Origin: an uncultured Helicobacter sp.
GTDB lineage: Bacteria > Campylobacterota > Campylobacteria > Campylobacterales > Helicobacteraceae
Assembly: GCA_949287835.1 (NCBI GenBank)
Contig: CASEHV010000008.1
Location: 1-64,000 of the forward strand
DNA: 64,000 nucleotides
Direction: 5' to 3'
A program made the position numbers and the translations under genes. How positions within the stretch are numbered: position 1 is the first letter of the stretch; each line of letters starts with the position of its first letter. Below are positions 24,771-33,911 of this stretch, in pieces. The notes under the pieces are model-generated. The model was not told the DNA's origin, searched no databases, and worked only from the letters and a program-made list of their open reading frames with translations.

Positions 24771-25369
24771 TGTACACTAATGACATGGGTATTATTTTTA
24801 CTTTTTAGAGAATATTTATACGTTCCATCTAATGTTATGCTAACTCGATAAAACGTCTCTTTGGTATCCACAGATACATCTGTGAAAATATGCTCTCCTG
24901 TGCCTAGACTCCCTGTATAACCCGCTCCTCTATCGCGACTAAAATCGATTACTATCGTAGTAGGCGATGGCAGTAGAAAATGTCTTATAATTTTATGTTT
25001 CCCAGAATTAATGCTAAAAGTGGCACCCTCCATGAAAAACTCAAAGTCATTTAGAGAAAAATATCTCCTAGATATATTTGCAATGGCATTTTCCTGTGTT
25101 ATACGTATGGGATAGTGCCAATCGATTGTCTTATCTATCAATAATTCACGTGTATCAATAGAGCCATCGATATTTTGATATTTAAGCGTAACGGATTTTA
25201 ATTCTCTTGCATTGCTAGGTAGTTGGATGCTTTCAGTTTGTAAAAACTTCTTGCCTGTATTTTTTTGCTGCGCTTGGAAGTCTCGCTGATTTGCATCGAT
25301 GGTGAAAGGATTGCTACCAAAGAGATTAACACCAAAGCATACAAGCAACGCAAATAGTCTATATCTCAT
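24767..25369 (-). CDS. Periplasmic AMIN-domain protein
   Basis: 200 aa with signal peptide (MRYRLFALLVCFGVNLFGS) and a C-terminal AMIN-type beta domain (KIIRHFLLPSPTTIVIDFSRD...YRVSITLDGTYKY). AMIN domains target proteins to peptidoglycan and the division site or to secretins. No catalytic amidase domain follows, so this is a stand-alone binding protein. Sits between the unnamed membrane protein upstream and rdgB, overlapping the latter. Confidence 0.75.
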   Translation of the reverse strand: MRYRLFALLVCFGVNLFGSNPFTIDANQRDFQAQQKNTGKKFLQTESIQLPSNARELKSVTLKYQNIDGSIDTRELLIDKTIDWHYPIRITQENAIANISRRYFSLNDFEFFMEGATFSINSGKHKIIRHFLLPSPTTIVIDFSRDRGAGYTGSLGTGEHIFTDVSVDTKETFYRVSITLDGTYKYSLKSKNNTHVISVQ

Positions 25370-25378
25370 ATTCTCCCT

Positions 25379-25801
25379 TTATTTACGTTTTTTAAAGTTA
25401 TTAATACCACGTGCGTTAAGACCTTTCATCACTGCCCTCTCTAGCTCATGTTTTAAATCTGGATTTCTCTCCTCGAATTTCTCCTGTGTATTCATAATAA
25501 TATCTTTTTCGGCATTTTTATGTAGGGATAACGCTATTAGGACATTTTTTATTTGTTGCTTACTAGGAGAGATTCTGTCATAATCCTCAAAAAGCTTATC
25601 CATAGCCTGCTGTAAATCTTCCAAAGAACTCTGTGTGGAATCAAGCACCATCATGACAGTCTCCATGCCAAACGCACTTTGAAAGTCAATCTCATATTCT
25701 CTATCTTTTGGCTTATTAGACAATACAAATTTGAAAAGTGCAAATATAAAAAGTAATACGACTACTAGAAAACTAGCACCGATAAATATGTAATTTTCCA
25801 T
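25379..25801 (-). CDS. Unrecognised membrane-anchored protein (paralogue of 6876-7274)
   Basis: 140 aa from ATG 25801, which has AGGA about 10 bases upstream. N-terminal transmembrane helix (YIFIGASFLVVVLLFIFALF), an NKPKDRE linker, and a helical soluble domain with AMDKLFEDYDRI and a tail EKFEERNPD...VMKGLNAR. The order and spacing correspond to the protein at 6876-7274 ([30 protein letters not shown]...TALKNR), so I call them paralogues of an uncharacterised family. First gene of the unit leading to ffh. Confidence 0.7.
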   Translation of the reverse strand: MENYIFIGASFLVVVLLFIFALFKFVLSNKPKDREYEIDFQSAFGMETVMMVLDSTQSSLEDLQQAMDKLFEDYDRISPSKQQIKNVLIALSLHKNAEKDIIMNTQEKFEERNPDLKHELERAVMKGLNARGINNFKKRK

Positions 25802-25959
25802 GACCGGCAAATCCTAAACAAATGCAAAATTAAAGCAGATTATACCACATAAAAACTTGCTTGATTAGCAACTCATGAAAATATTAGTTTTATGACAAAA
25901 ATATGGAATTTATACATTTATTTATTATATAATTCATAAACCTTAATCAAGGATAGCTT

Positions 25960-26232
25960 ATGAAAAAACTTTTTTTATCGATTCTATTAATATATGTTTT
26001 TGCCATACAATCTATATATGCAGCGGTAAATATCAATACTGCTAGTGAAAAGGAATTGATGACTCTAAAAGGCATAGGAGAGGCAAAAGCAAAAGCTATC
26101 ATAGAGTATAGAGCAAAAAATAGCTTTAAAAGAATTGAGGATATTATGAATGTAAAAGGCATAGGTGAAGGAATATTTAATAAAATAAAGCATGACATAA
26201 CTGTTACGCCTAATAGAAATACTAGAAAGTAA
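25960..26232 (+). CDS. comEA: ComEA-like helix-hairpin-helix DNA-binding protein
   Basis: 90 aa: signal peptide/membrane segment (MKKLFLSILLIYVFAIQSIYA) followed by two HhH motifs (INTASEKELMTLKGIGEAKAKAIIEYR and IEDIMNVKGIGEGIFNKI). Short periplasmic ComEA proteins bind incoming DNA during natural transformation. Single gene with AAGGATAGCTT before ATG. Same role as H. pylori ComH-type uptake proteins is inferred only from the HhH fold. Confidence 0.88.
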   Translation: MKKLFLSILLIYVFAIQSIYAAVNINTASEKELMTLKGIGEAKAKAIIEYRAKNSFKRIEDIMNVKGIGEGIFNKIKHDITVTPNRNTRK

Positions 26233-26428
26233 TATTGGGTAGGTAATGTTTATTTATGATGTTGTGGCGTGATAGGACTAAACAAAAATCATTTCAACAA
26301 TGTTGATTCCCTAATATTATTTGTGTTTTGAAGCGTGGAGTTTGCTTTAAATTTTTTTAAGATTGTTTAAAACAACGAATTTTAGATTCCCAAGATTTAC
26401 AAAAACTTTGGAAGAAATTAAATTCTAA

Positions 26429-26461
26429 GAGAAAGCCTTTGAAATCTTTAAAAACTTTCTC
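26429..26461 (-). terminator. Possible terminator hairpin downstream of rpmA
   Basis: GAGAAAG (plus strand 26429-26435) pairs with CTTTCTC (26455-26461) about 10 bases after the rpmA stop. It has a 19-nt loop containing further pairing, without a strong U run. The rest of 26233-26471 is AT-rich and shows nothing else I can name. Confidence 0.3.
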
Positions 26462-26471
26462 CGTAATAAAT

Positions 26472-26729
26472 TTAATTAAGTGGCAGGACAGAAACTTTCT
26501 TTCTATCTTTTGTTTTTTGTTTAAAAGATACATATCCATCTATTAAAGCATATAATGTATGGTCTTTACCCATGCCTACATTATCTCCTGCATGCACTTT
26601 TGTGCCTCTCTGCCTTACTATAATATTCCCTGCACGGACAAATTCCGAGCCGAATTTCTTTACACCAAGCCTTCTTCCCGCAGAATCTCTATTATTCTGT
26701 GTGCTACCTTGACCTTTTTTGTGTGCCAT
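26472..26729 (-). CDS. rpmA: 50S ribosomal protein L27
   Basis: 85 aa. N-terminal [26 protein letters not shown] with the GRRLGVK block, then [35 protein letters not shown]. Standard bacterial L27 sequence and size; contributes to the peptidyl-transferase centre. Follows rplU by 9 bases (operon). Confidence 0.98.
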   Translation of the reverse strand: MAHKKGQGSTQNNRDSAGRRLGVKKFGSEFVRAGNIIVRQRGTKVHAGDNVGMGKDHTLYALIDGYVSFKQKTKDRKKVSVLPLN

Positions 26730-26738
26730 AACAACTCC

Positions 26739-27062
26739 TTACTTATTAATCTCTAAAACTCTAACTCTAGTAAAATCTCTTCTAAAGCCTCTCTTTGTCT
26801 TGCTATCTTTTCTGCGTCGCTTTTTAAAGGTAATTACCTTACGACCACGACCCTCATTGATAACCTCAAGAACGACACTAGCACCCTGTAAAAAAGGAGT
26901 GCCAATCTCTAATGTCTCTGCACCATCATTAGTATGCAGTATTGCTAGAATCTCTTTTATCTCTAGCTTTGACTTTGGCTCAAGGCTCAATTTGTCAAGC
27001 AATACTATATCGCCGACTTTGACCTTGTATTGTTTGCCTCCGTTCTTAAACACAGCTTGCAT
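26739..27062 (-). CDS. rplU: 50S ribosomal protein L21
   Basis: 107 aa, starting [25 protein letters not shown] and ending with the basic [22 protein letters not shown] tail that binds 23S rRNA. First gene of the rplU-rpmA pair; the preceding SD is AAAGGTG. Standard family length. Confidence 0.98.
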   Translation of the reverse strand: MQAVFKNGGKQYKVKVGDIVLLDKLSLEPKSKLEIKEILAILHTNDGAETLEIGTPFLQGASVVLEVINEGRGRKVITFKKRRRKDSKTKRGFRRDFTRVRVLEINK

Positions 27063-27109
27063 AATACACCTTTCATATAAAATAAACCAAAAATTATAGT
27101 AAAAAAATG

Positions 27110-27862
27110 TTAAAAATCAAAGACATTTAAAAATTGCCTAATCCTGTCATTGCTGGGATTTGCAAAGAAATTTTTCGCATTATCCTCACATGCAATGATT
27201 CCATTATCGAAAAATACGACACGATTGCTTATCGCCTCTGCAAAACGCATTTGATGAGTAACGATTATCATACTCATGCCATCTTTTGCCAAAGATTTGA
27301 TTACCTCTAGCACTTCCTTTACCATTTCTGGGTCAAGACTTGCGGTAACTTCATCAAATAGCATTACGGTAGGATTCATACATAGACTACGAATGATTGC
27401 TACCCTTTGCTTCTGTCCGCCGCTTAAATCTCTTGGCAGACTTCTTGCTTTCTGCTCTAAACCCACCTTTTTTAGCCATGTCATAGCATTATTTATTGCC
27501 TCATCTTTTGGTATATTTAGAATCTTAATAGGAGCTAAAATAATATTATCAAGGACATTAAAATGCGGGAAAAGTTCATAGCTTTGAAATACCATGCCAA
27601 TTTTACGTCTTATCAATCGCCAGTTTGATTTGGAATCTAAACTCAATCCCTCAAATATAATGCTACCAGAGCTAATCATTTCAAGCCCATTTAGACATCG
27701 CAAAAATGTGCTTTTGCCACAACCGCTAGGACCTATTATAGAAATAACTTCGCCTTTATGCAGGGAAAAATCAATGCCTTTTAGCACCTCTATTTCTTTT
27801 CCCATATTATCGACAAAGGTTTTTTTAAGCTGCCTTGTCTCTAGGATTGGATTAGATTCCAT
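27110..27862 (-). CDS. glnQ: Polar amino acid ABC transporter ATP-binding protein
   Basis: 250 aa ABC ATPase of the glutamine/polar-amino-acid uptake class. Walker [10 protein letters not shown], signature LSGGQKQRV and Walker [14 protein letters not shown] are all intact, and the H-loop is [12 protein letters not shown]. No permease or substrate-binding gene adjoins it in this window, so the rest of the transporter must lie elsewhere. It is located 7 bases downstream of ftsZ on the same strand. Confidence 0.9.
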   Translation of the reverse strand: MESNPILETRQLKKTFVDNMGKEIEVLKGIDFSLHKGEVISIIGPSGCGKSTFLRCLNGLEMISSGSIIFEGLSLDSKSNWRLIRRKIGMVFQSYELFPHFNVLDNIILAPIKILNIPKDEAINNAMTWLKKVGLEQKARSLPRDLSGGQKQRVAIIRSLCMNPTVMLFDEVTASLDPEMVKEVLEVIKSLAKDGMSMIIVTHQMRFAEAISNRVVFFDNGIIACEDNAKNFFANPSNDRIRQFLNVFDF

Positions 27863-27869
27863 TGTATTT

Positions 27870-29060
27870 TTAATCTTTTTGATTTCTCAAATATGTAGGG
27901 GTATCTAGCTCGTCCTCTGTAAGGTCGGAGTTACTAATCTTTACCCTGTGTATAAACACGCTTGGCGGAGTATGCTGCGACTCTTTTGGTGTGCTTTGTG
28001 CTTGTTCTTGTTGTGGATTTGATTCTACAACTTTTGTTTTGCTATTGTGAATATCTATATTTTTCATATCTTGTGATTGCTCAAATCCTGTCGCTATGAT
28101 AGATACTTTTACTGTGTCAGAATCAAACTCTTCGCGCATCATAGTTCCAAAGATTATATCCGCATCATCATTTGCCGCCTCTCCAATAATCTGCATTGAC
28201 TGCTCTATGGCATAGAATGGATACTCTGGATTAAACTCATAATTCACAATCACACCCATAGAACCGTTGATTGACATATTTCCAAATAATGGGGATTCTA
28301 TTGCGTTTCTAACTGCCTCCTCAGCGGCATTTTCGCCGGTAGCCTCGCCGATTCCCATTAGTGCAAGTCCCCTATGACTCATAATTGTACGCAAATCCTC
28401 GAAATCCACATTTATGCCATCATCAGAGTGGCTTAGTATGACGCTTGAGATTCCATTAACCGCACGTGCTGCCACGTCATCTACATACGACATACTCTCT
28501 TTGTAGCTTGTATTTTTTGCTATTACGCTAAGCAATTTTTGATTTGGAATCACAACGATAGAATCACACACCGCATAAAGCTCTTTCAAGCCAGCCATAG
28601 CAAGTCTTTCACGTTTTGAACCCTCAGATAGAAATGGCTTTGTAACCACCGCAACAGTTAGCGCTCCACATTCCTTAGCTGCCTTAGCAAAAATAGGAGA
28701 TGCCCCAGTCCCAGTGCCACCGCCAAGACCTGCGGATATGACTACTAAATCAGAGCCTCTTAGGGATTCAACGATATTTTCATAGCTTTCCTCAGCGGCT
28801 TCTTTTCCTTTTTCTGGTTTAGAACCTGCACCATGTCCGCTAGAGCCTTTCTTTCCTAGCAGAATCTTTTTCACCCTACTATTTTGCATGTGCTGGAAAT
28901 CTGTGTTTGCTATCATCAACTGGATATCAGAGAAAGTCCCTGTTCTTGCAAGATGACATACAGTATTATTTCCACCACCACCGACACCTACGACTGTAAT
29001 CACAGGAAGTCTAGCGCCTTCTTCTGCTTTTATTTCTCTAATATCTACATTATTATCCAT
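27870..29060 (-). CDS. ftsZ: Cell division protein FtsZ
   Basis: 396 aa from ATG 29060 (the frame is open 27 codons further but ATG 29060 fits the usual MxxNxxI start). Tubulin-like GTPase forming the Z-ring: GGGTGTGASP tubulin signature, NxxH/VVGVGGGGNNTV nucleotide region, and T7 loop NVDFEDLRTIM. The C-terminal FtsA-binding peptide is recognisable as LDTPTYLRNQ. Length slightly above E. coli. In the FtsA-FtsZ order, 19 bases after ftsA. Confidence 0.97.
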   Translation of the reverse strand: MDNNVDIREIKAEEGARLPVITVVGVGGGGNNTVCHLARTGTFSDIQLMIANTDFQHMQNSRVKKILLGKKGSSGHGAGSKPEKGKEAAEESYENIVESLRGSDLVVISAGLGGGTGTGASPIFAKAAKECGALTVAVVTKPFLSEGSKRERLAMAGLKELYAVCDSIVVIPNQKLLSVIAKNTSYKESMSYVDDVAARAVNGISSVILSHSDDGINVDFEDLRTIMSHRGLALMGIGEATGENAAEEAVRNAIESPLFGNMSINGSMGVIVNYEFNPEYPFYAIEQSMQIIGEAANDDADIIFGTMMREEFDSDTVKVSIIATGFEQSQDMKNIDIHNSKTKVVESNPQQEQAQSTPKESQHTPPSVFIHRVKISNSDLTEDELDTPTYLRNQKD

Positions 29061-29079
29061 TGTTAAACCTTCTTTAATA

Positions 29080-30447
29080 TTAAAATATATCGCCAATCCA
29101 TTTAGCAAGACGCTTTGAGAGGGGAGGCTTACCCCCATCATCTGTCTTTGTATATTTATCCATATTACCAGAATCTCTACTCAAATCAGTCAAATCAATT
29201 TTAAAATCATCACTTGCTTGATGAGTAGGCTCACTCGATTCTAACATATTTAATACATCATGCTTACTCCTTATAACATTTTCGGAATCTTTCTCATAAT
29301 TTGTAAATTTACCAGCACCATATAGTATGAGACCTATGACGACTGCATTGCTAGAATCTCTCAAATCATCAAATAATCCCCCTATCTCAACAGGACGTGC
29401 AATTCTGACAGAGAGTGGATTAAAAATCGCACTTGCAAACTCTCTCATACCCTGCAAATTTGCCATTCCACCGGTTAAAACTATGCCACTAATGTGATTT
29501 TTCAATCCACTAGCCTCTATTGAGCGGACTAATATTTGCAATGTCTCTGCTACCCTAGAGCCTATTACGGAGTAAATGAGATTTAATTCCACATCGATTA
29601 AATCACTGACATTTGAGTTTCCCATTTTTGGAATCTGCAATACATTTGACTTATCAGAATCAGATGGCAGGAGATTGCCATATTTTACCTTTATCTCCTC
29701 TGCGATTTTTATGGGCGTATTTAGAACTCTGGCTATATCATTTGATATATGATTAGAGCCTACCCCTAAAAAGTCATTGTATCTCATGGAGTTGCCATCA
29801 TATATCATTAACTCACATGTATTTGCCCCCATGTCTATACACGCCACGCCTAACTCTTTCTCATCATCATGTAAAACAGATATGGAAGCAGCGTAAGATG
29901 ACAATACGATATTTTCAATCTCAACGCCAGCAGTCATAACAGATTTTTTTAGATTCTCAAGACTAGCCCTTTGTGCGGTAACGATATGTGCATCCACCTT
30001 GAGACTTGTGCCTGTCATGCCGATAGGGTCCTCTACATAGTCTTGGTCATCTAGTTTGAATCTATATGGCAATACATGTATGATTTCGTAGTCTTTTTGT
30101 ATCCCTGCATTGTGAGTGGCTATTCCTAATGCAGAGTTTATAACATCTAAATTCACCTCTCTATTTACGACATTTGCTATGCCACTTGAGTTGAAACTTC
30201 TAGTATGTGCACCAGATAGGGATATGATGGCTTTATTTACATTCACTCCTGCCATACGTTTTGCGTCTTCTATACTAGAACGTATGGCACGACTTGCCTG
30301 CTCTATATTTACTATCGCTCCTTTCTTTATCCCCTGTGATTTACAGGACCCAGTGCCTATGACCTGCACAGAGGAATCACGCACCTCAGCGATGATGGAA
30401 GAAATTTTAGTTGAACCTATATCAACGCCCAAAACAATCTTACTCAA
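29080..30447 (-). CDS. ftsA: Cell division protein FtsA
   Basis: 455 aa, actin-like ATPase that tethers FtsZ to the membrane. Phosphate loop GVDIGSTKISSI at the N-terminus, SHS2-like 1C domain, and the C-terminal amphipathic helix (LSKRLAKWIGDIF) that binds membrane. Overlaps the upstream PpiD-like gene by four bases (30444-30447). The order PpiD-like-ftsA-ftsZ equals H. pylori HP0977-HP0979. Confidence 0.95.
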   Translation of the reverse strand: MSKIVLGVDIGSTKISSIIAEVRDSSVQVIGTGSCKSQGIKKGAIVNIEQASRAIRSSIEDAKRMAGVNVNKAIISLSGAHTRSFNSSGIANVVNREVNLDVINSALGIATHNAGIQKDYEIIHVLPYRFKLDDQDYVEDPIGMTGTSLKVDAHIVTAQRASLENLKKSVMTAGVEIENIVLSSYAASISVLHDDEKELGVACIDMGANTCELMIYDGNSMRYNDFLGVGSNHISNDIARVLNTPIKIAEEIKVKYGNLLPSDSDKSNVLQIPKMGNSNVSDLIDVELNLIYSVIGSRVAETLQILVRSIEASGLKNHISGIVLTGGMANLQGMREFASAIFNPLSVRIARPVEIGGLFDDLRDSSNAVVIGLILYGAGKFTNYEKDSENVIRSKHDVLNMLESSEPTHQASDDFKIDLTDLSRDSGNMDKYTKTDDGGKPPLSKRLAKWIGDIF

Positions 30448-32027
30448 TTCCTACTCCTGTAATCAATAATCTTATATTGACCTGCGGCATAATCAAACAA
30501 AGCATTCCTCATATCTCTAGTTTTCTGTTCATCTAGGGCATTTGTCTCATCATTTGAAGCATTAATCAATTCACTATAACCCGGCATATTTTGAGAATTA
30601 ATCTTGTAAAAAATAGCCTTATCACCTACAAAAACAACACCCTCTTTTCTATTGTCTATCACTATGTTATAGAGAAATTGTTTCATTTCTGTATTGCTTA
30701 AATTAGCCTTAGCCAAATTTGTAGCAACGCTAGATAGAGAATCTAGTGAAGATAAAAGATTCTGCGAAACTACGCCGATATGGACTAAATTATAATCTTT
30801 TGATTTCAAACGTTCATTTGCAATTTTCTTAAACTCAGAATCTTGCTTTTGATTTAATAATTCAGTTTTAACTCTCTCTTTTGCTTGTTCAAAACTCATT
30901 TCTGCACTCGGTATTTTTTGTAAAACATAAGGCACTATCCAGCTATCATTGCCATATTCTATTGGCGCTAATAATCCATTGCCATCAATGATTTGCTCTA
31001 TTAATCCGCTATAACGTAGCATATCATTGTCGCTTAACTCTGCAAAACTTACTTTCACATCTGCCTTATCTGTTAGCAGTGATTTTAGAGAGTTAGAATC
31101 TACTGATGATATAACATTGCTAAAGCTAGAATCCTTAGCCATCTGTGAAAGTTTATCTTGAATACTGCTAAGATAGCTAAAAGCGGCGGTGGCATAAGAT
31201 TTTTTATAATCTGCTATTAAAGTATCCCTGTCATTTTGCATAGTGTCAGGGCGATACTGTGATATATTTTTGTTGTAAAAATCCTCTAAATCATTATCAC
31301 TTATTTTCAAGTCTGCAAAATTCATTGCAATATAGGCGATTTTATATTTGGCTGGATTGATATATTTAGCCTTATTTTTTTCCCAAAATGACATGACATC
31401 AGATTCAGACACCGCTATGTTTTTATCCTTTAGCATACTTTCTTTACTAATTGCTATGATTGAAATATCATCTTTGATTCTATTAGCACTTAGTGCAGAG
31501 TTTAGCTCTAGTGTGGAGGTTGGAAACATGGGGAAATTCTGCATATTTGCATATAAAATTTGCTTTGCAACTGCATGTTCAAAATCAAGAGGCTTTCTAC
31601 CATTTGCCCTTAGTAGTGATAGATACTGCTCTCTGTCAAATTGTCCCCTAGCATTCTTAAACTCAGGTAGATTAGAAATATAGGTAAATATCTCATTAGC
31701 ACCCACGGATACATATAAATCATCTGCAAGAGATTCTAGCAAAGCATCTCTTGCTAATTGTCTAAATGCCTCGTCCTCTAGCTCTGGAATCCTCTCTTGA
31801 TTTTTAGTATCAAACCAGCTTGGGAGATTTCTGTATATCTCTTGATACATGCGATTGTAGTCATTTACGGAAATATCTTTATCTCCTACTTTAGCGATGC
31901 GATTGCTACTGCCAGAAAAGAAACCACCATGTCCCCATTCAGCCACCATAGCAAACACAAGTGCTATCACACTTATCCACACGGTAATAACTAGATATTT
32001 CTTGTGTTTTTGCATCCATTCTAACAT
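30444..32027 (-). CDS. SurA/PpiD-like periplasmic chaperone, membrane anchored
   Basis: 527 aa. A cytoplasmic start and one TM helix (LVITVWISVIALVFAMVA), then a SurA_N-type chaperone domain (NRIAKVGDKDISVNDYNRMYQEIYRNL...; ~40-190) with the EAFRQLARDALLESLA helix. The parvulin PPIase core is not clearly present; the rest (FWEKNKAKYINPAKYKIAYI, SFEQAKERVKTELL) matches PpiD-type architecture with a degenerate central domain. Likely assists OMP folding. Precedes ftsA and overlaps it, as in H. pylori. Confidence 0.8.
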   Translation of the reverse strand: MLEWMQKHKKYLVITVWISVIALVFAMVAEWGHGGFFSGSSNRIAKVGDKDISVNDYNRMYQEIYRNLPSWFDTKNQERIPELEDEAFRQLARDALLESLADDLYVSVGANEIFTYISNLPEFKNARGQFDREQYLSLLRANGRKPLDFEHAVAKQILYANMQNFPMFPTSTLELNSALSANRIKDDISIIAISKESMLKDKNIAVSESDVMSFWEKNKAKYINPAKYKIAYIAMNFADLKISDNDLEDFYNKNISQYRPDTMQNDRDTLIADYKKSYATAAFSYLSSIQDKLSQMAKDSSFSNVISSVDSNSLKSLLTDKADVKVSFAELSDNDMLRYSGLIEQIIDGNGLLAPIEYGNDSWIVPYVLQKIPSAEMSFEQAKERVKTELLNQKQDSEFKKIANERLKSKDYNLVHIGVVSQNLLSSLDSLSSVATNLAKANLSNTEMKQFLYNIVIDNRKEGVVFVGDKAIFYKINSQNMPGYSELINASNDETNALDEQKTRDMRNALFDYAAGQYKIIDYRSRN

Positions 32028-32093
32028 ACTAAAAAATCCCTAGACAAAAATAATTCGCATTATAGCAAAAAACACTACATTAATATATAACCT

Positions 32094-32861
32094 TTAGGAT
32101 TCCTTATTTAGAAAAACGCTAAGACCACCACTTGCTTGAACCGTTGGCATGACTTCTATGGAGTTTATATTCACATGGCTAGGTAATGCGCTAACCCAAA
32201 ATATAATATCTGCAATATCCCTTGCATGCAATGGCGTCGTGCCTTCATATACCTTTGATGCTCTTTGCGAATCTCCTTTGTATCTAGTAAGAGAGAAATC
32301 ACTTCCCTCGCAAAGTCCGGGTTCTATATTGCTAACCCTAATATTCTTATCATGTAAATCAGTTCTTAGATTCTGTGAAAATTGCTTAACAAAAGCTTTA
32401 CTAGCACCATAAATATTTCCGCCACGATACGCATATTTTCCTGCTACAGAGCCTAGATTAATAATATGTCCGCTACCTTTTTTTACCATATTTGGCAATA
32501 CGCAGTTAGTGATAAAGCTTAGTGCTTTTATATTAACCTCTATCATCTCCTCCCAATCTTTAAAATCACTCTCATCTGCAGTAGAAAGACCTCTTGCAAG
32601 ACCTGCATTATTTACCAAAATATCGATGTCTAAATCTTTGGTAAAGTTTCTTACAAAATCTCTATCGCATATATCGCCTACTCCAAGATGCACTTTACAA
32701 TCTTTATTATTTTGCATAATCTCATTTTTTAGAGAATCTAGTTTGTCGCCTCGCCTTGCAATCAAGTATAGATTCACATCTTTCCATTCATTAGCATATT
32801 TCAATGCCAAAAATCTCCCAAAACCAGAACTAGCACCAGTAATTAAAATATTCTTTGCCAT
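32094..32861 (-). CDS. Short-chain dehydrogenase/reductase
   Basis: 255 aa classical SDR. NAD(P)-binding TGASSGFGR, NNAG motif (DILVNNAGLARGLS), catalytic Ser (NLGSVAGKYAY), and Tyr-Lys (YGASKAF). It resembles YdfG-type 3-hydroxy acid dehydrogenases. The substrate is unknown. A basic residue after the glycine loop suggests NADP preference. Divergent from pxpA with an 81-bp gap. Confidence 0.88.
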   Translation of the reverse strand: MAKNILITGASSGFGRFLALKYANEWKDVNLYLIARRGDKLDSLKNEIMQNNKDCKVHLGVGDICDRDFVRNFTKDLDIDILVNNAGLARGLSTADESDFKDWEEMIEVNIKALSFITNCVLPNMVKKGSGHIINLGSVAGKYAYRGGNIYGASKAFVKQFSQNLRTDLHDKNIRVSNIEPGLCEGSDFSLTRYKGDSQRASKVYEGTTPLHARDIADIIFWVSALPSHVNINSIEVMPTVQASGGLSVFLNKES

Positions 32862-32957
32862 TACAATCCCCTAATAAATATTTATATCATTCTACAAAAA
32901 TATATTGTGAATTATTAATTTAGTTATAAAATTATCTTTTTATTGGAAGGATTGATG

Positions 32958-33710
32958 ATGAAAGTTGATTTGAACGCCGATTTGGGCGAGGGATATGGAA
33001 TCTACTCTGTGGGTAATGATGAAAAGATTTTAGAGGTAGTTAGCTCTGCAAATGTGGCATGTGGATTCCATGCGGGCGACCCTGTTATCATGGAAAAGAC
33101 AATTAAATTATGTAAGAAAAATAATGTATCCATAGGTGCACACCCTAGCTATCCAGATAGACAGGGCTTTGGTAGGAGGGATATGAATCTAAGCACTGAG
33201 GAAATTAGTAGTTTTGTAACATATCAAGTTGGTGCATTGAGTGCTTTCGCTAAGGTTTTTGATACAAAAATCTCTCATTTTAAGGCACATGGTGCATTAT
33301 ATAACAAGGCATGTAAGGATTCTAAAATTGCAAAATGCCTTTGTGAATGCGTTGCACGGATAGATGATTCTCTAATTTTTGTAGGACTTGCTAATTCAGA
33401 AATGATAGATGCTGCAAAGAAAATGGGATTACGATATGCAAATGAGGTTTTTGCCGATAGGGCATATAATAGAGATGGCACACTTGTATCACGAACCCTT
33501 GAAAACTCTGTGTTGCATGACAGAGAGCTTGTGGTTAAGAGAATCTTGCGAATGCTAAAAGAGGGAAAAGTGGAAAGTATAGACGGCATAGATATTGATA
33601 TTAAGGCGGATACAATATGCGTTCATGGAGATACAAAGGAATCGTTAGAATTTGTAAGAGATATAAAATCTGCATTAATTAATAATGGAATAGAAGTATG
33701 TAGGGTTTAG
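32958..33710 (+). CDS. pxpA: 5-oxoprolinase subunit A (PxpA, LamB/YcsF family)
   Basis: 250 aa from ATG 32958 (GGAAGGA upstream; TTG 32943 and ATG 32955 are alternatives). Signatures: [40 protein letters not shown] and KPHGALYN-like [10 protein letters not shown]. In bacteria PxpA works with PxpB and PxpC to convert 5-oxoproline to glutamate with ATP. Neither PxpB nor PxpC is present near it, so it is either orphan or the partners are distant. A pathway link to ggt-derived 5-oxoproline is conjecture. Confidence 0.88.
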   Translation: MKVDLNADLGEGYGIYSVGNDEKILEVVSSANVACGFHAGDPVIMEKTIKLCKKNNVSIGAHPSYPDRQGFGRRDMNLSTEEISSFVTYQVGALSAFAKVFDTKISHFKAHGALYNKACKDSKIAKCLCECVARIDDSLIFVGLANSEMIDAAKKMGLRYANEVFADRAYNRDGTLVSRTLENSVLHDRELVVKRILRMLKEGKVESIDGIDIDIKADTICVHGDTKESLEFVRDIKSALINNGIEVCRV

Positions 33711-33830
33711 ATTTCTCTGCATTTATTTATCAAAATCTCTATTAGAGCAGGAGCGAATGAATGTTTGCTTCTTTAGGCTACAAATAAGGATATTTTAATG
33801 TTGGCAATTTGTCGGCTTTAGTTGCGGAAG

Positions 33831-33850
33831 CACTGCTTACTCAAGCAGTG
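33831..33850. terminator. Perfect 8-bp hairpin between pxpA and por operon
   Basis: CACTGCTT (33831-33838), a 4-base loop, AAGCAGTG (33843-33850). It lies between the convergent ends of pxpA and porB, so it could terminate either; there is no U run on either side. The remainder of 33711-33911 shows nothing I can name. Confidence 0.4.
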
Positions 33851-33911
33851 GTAATTTACATCATTTCTTTATGAGGTTTTTCTGGATACCACAAGATTCA
33901 GAAATGTTATA

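Noticed and set aside
26357-26539. 60-codon open frame extending from rpmA into the gap
   Set aside because: It is in another frame of rpmA and a low-complexity Lys/Phe-rich gap, without SD or domain.
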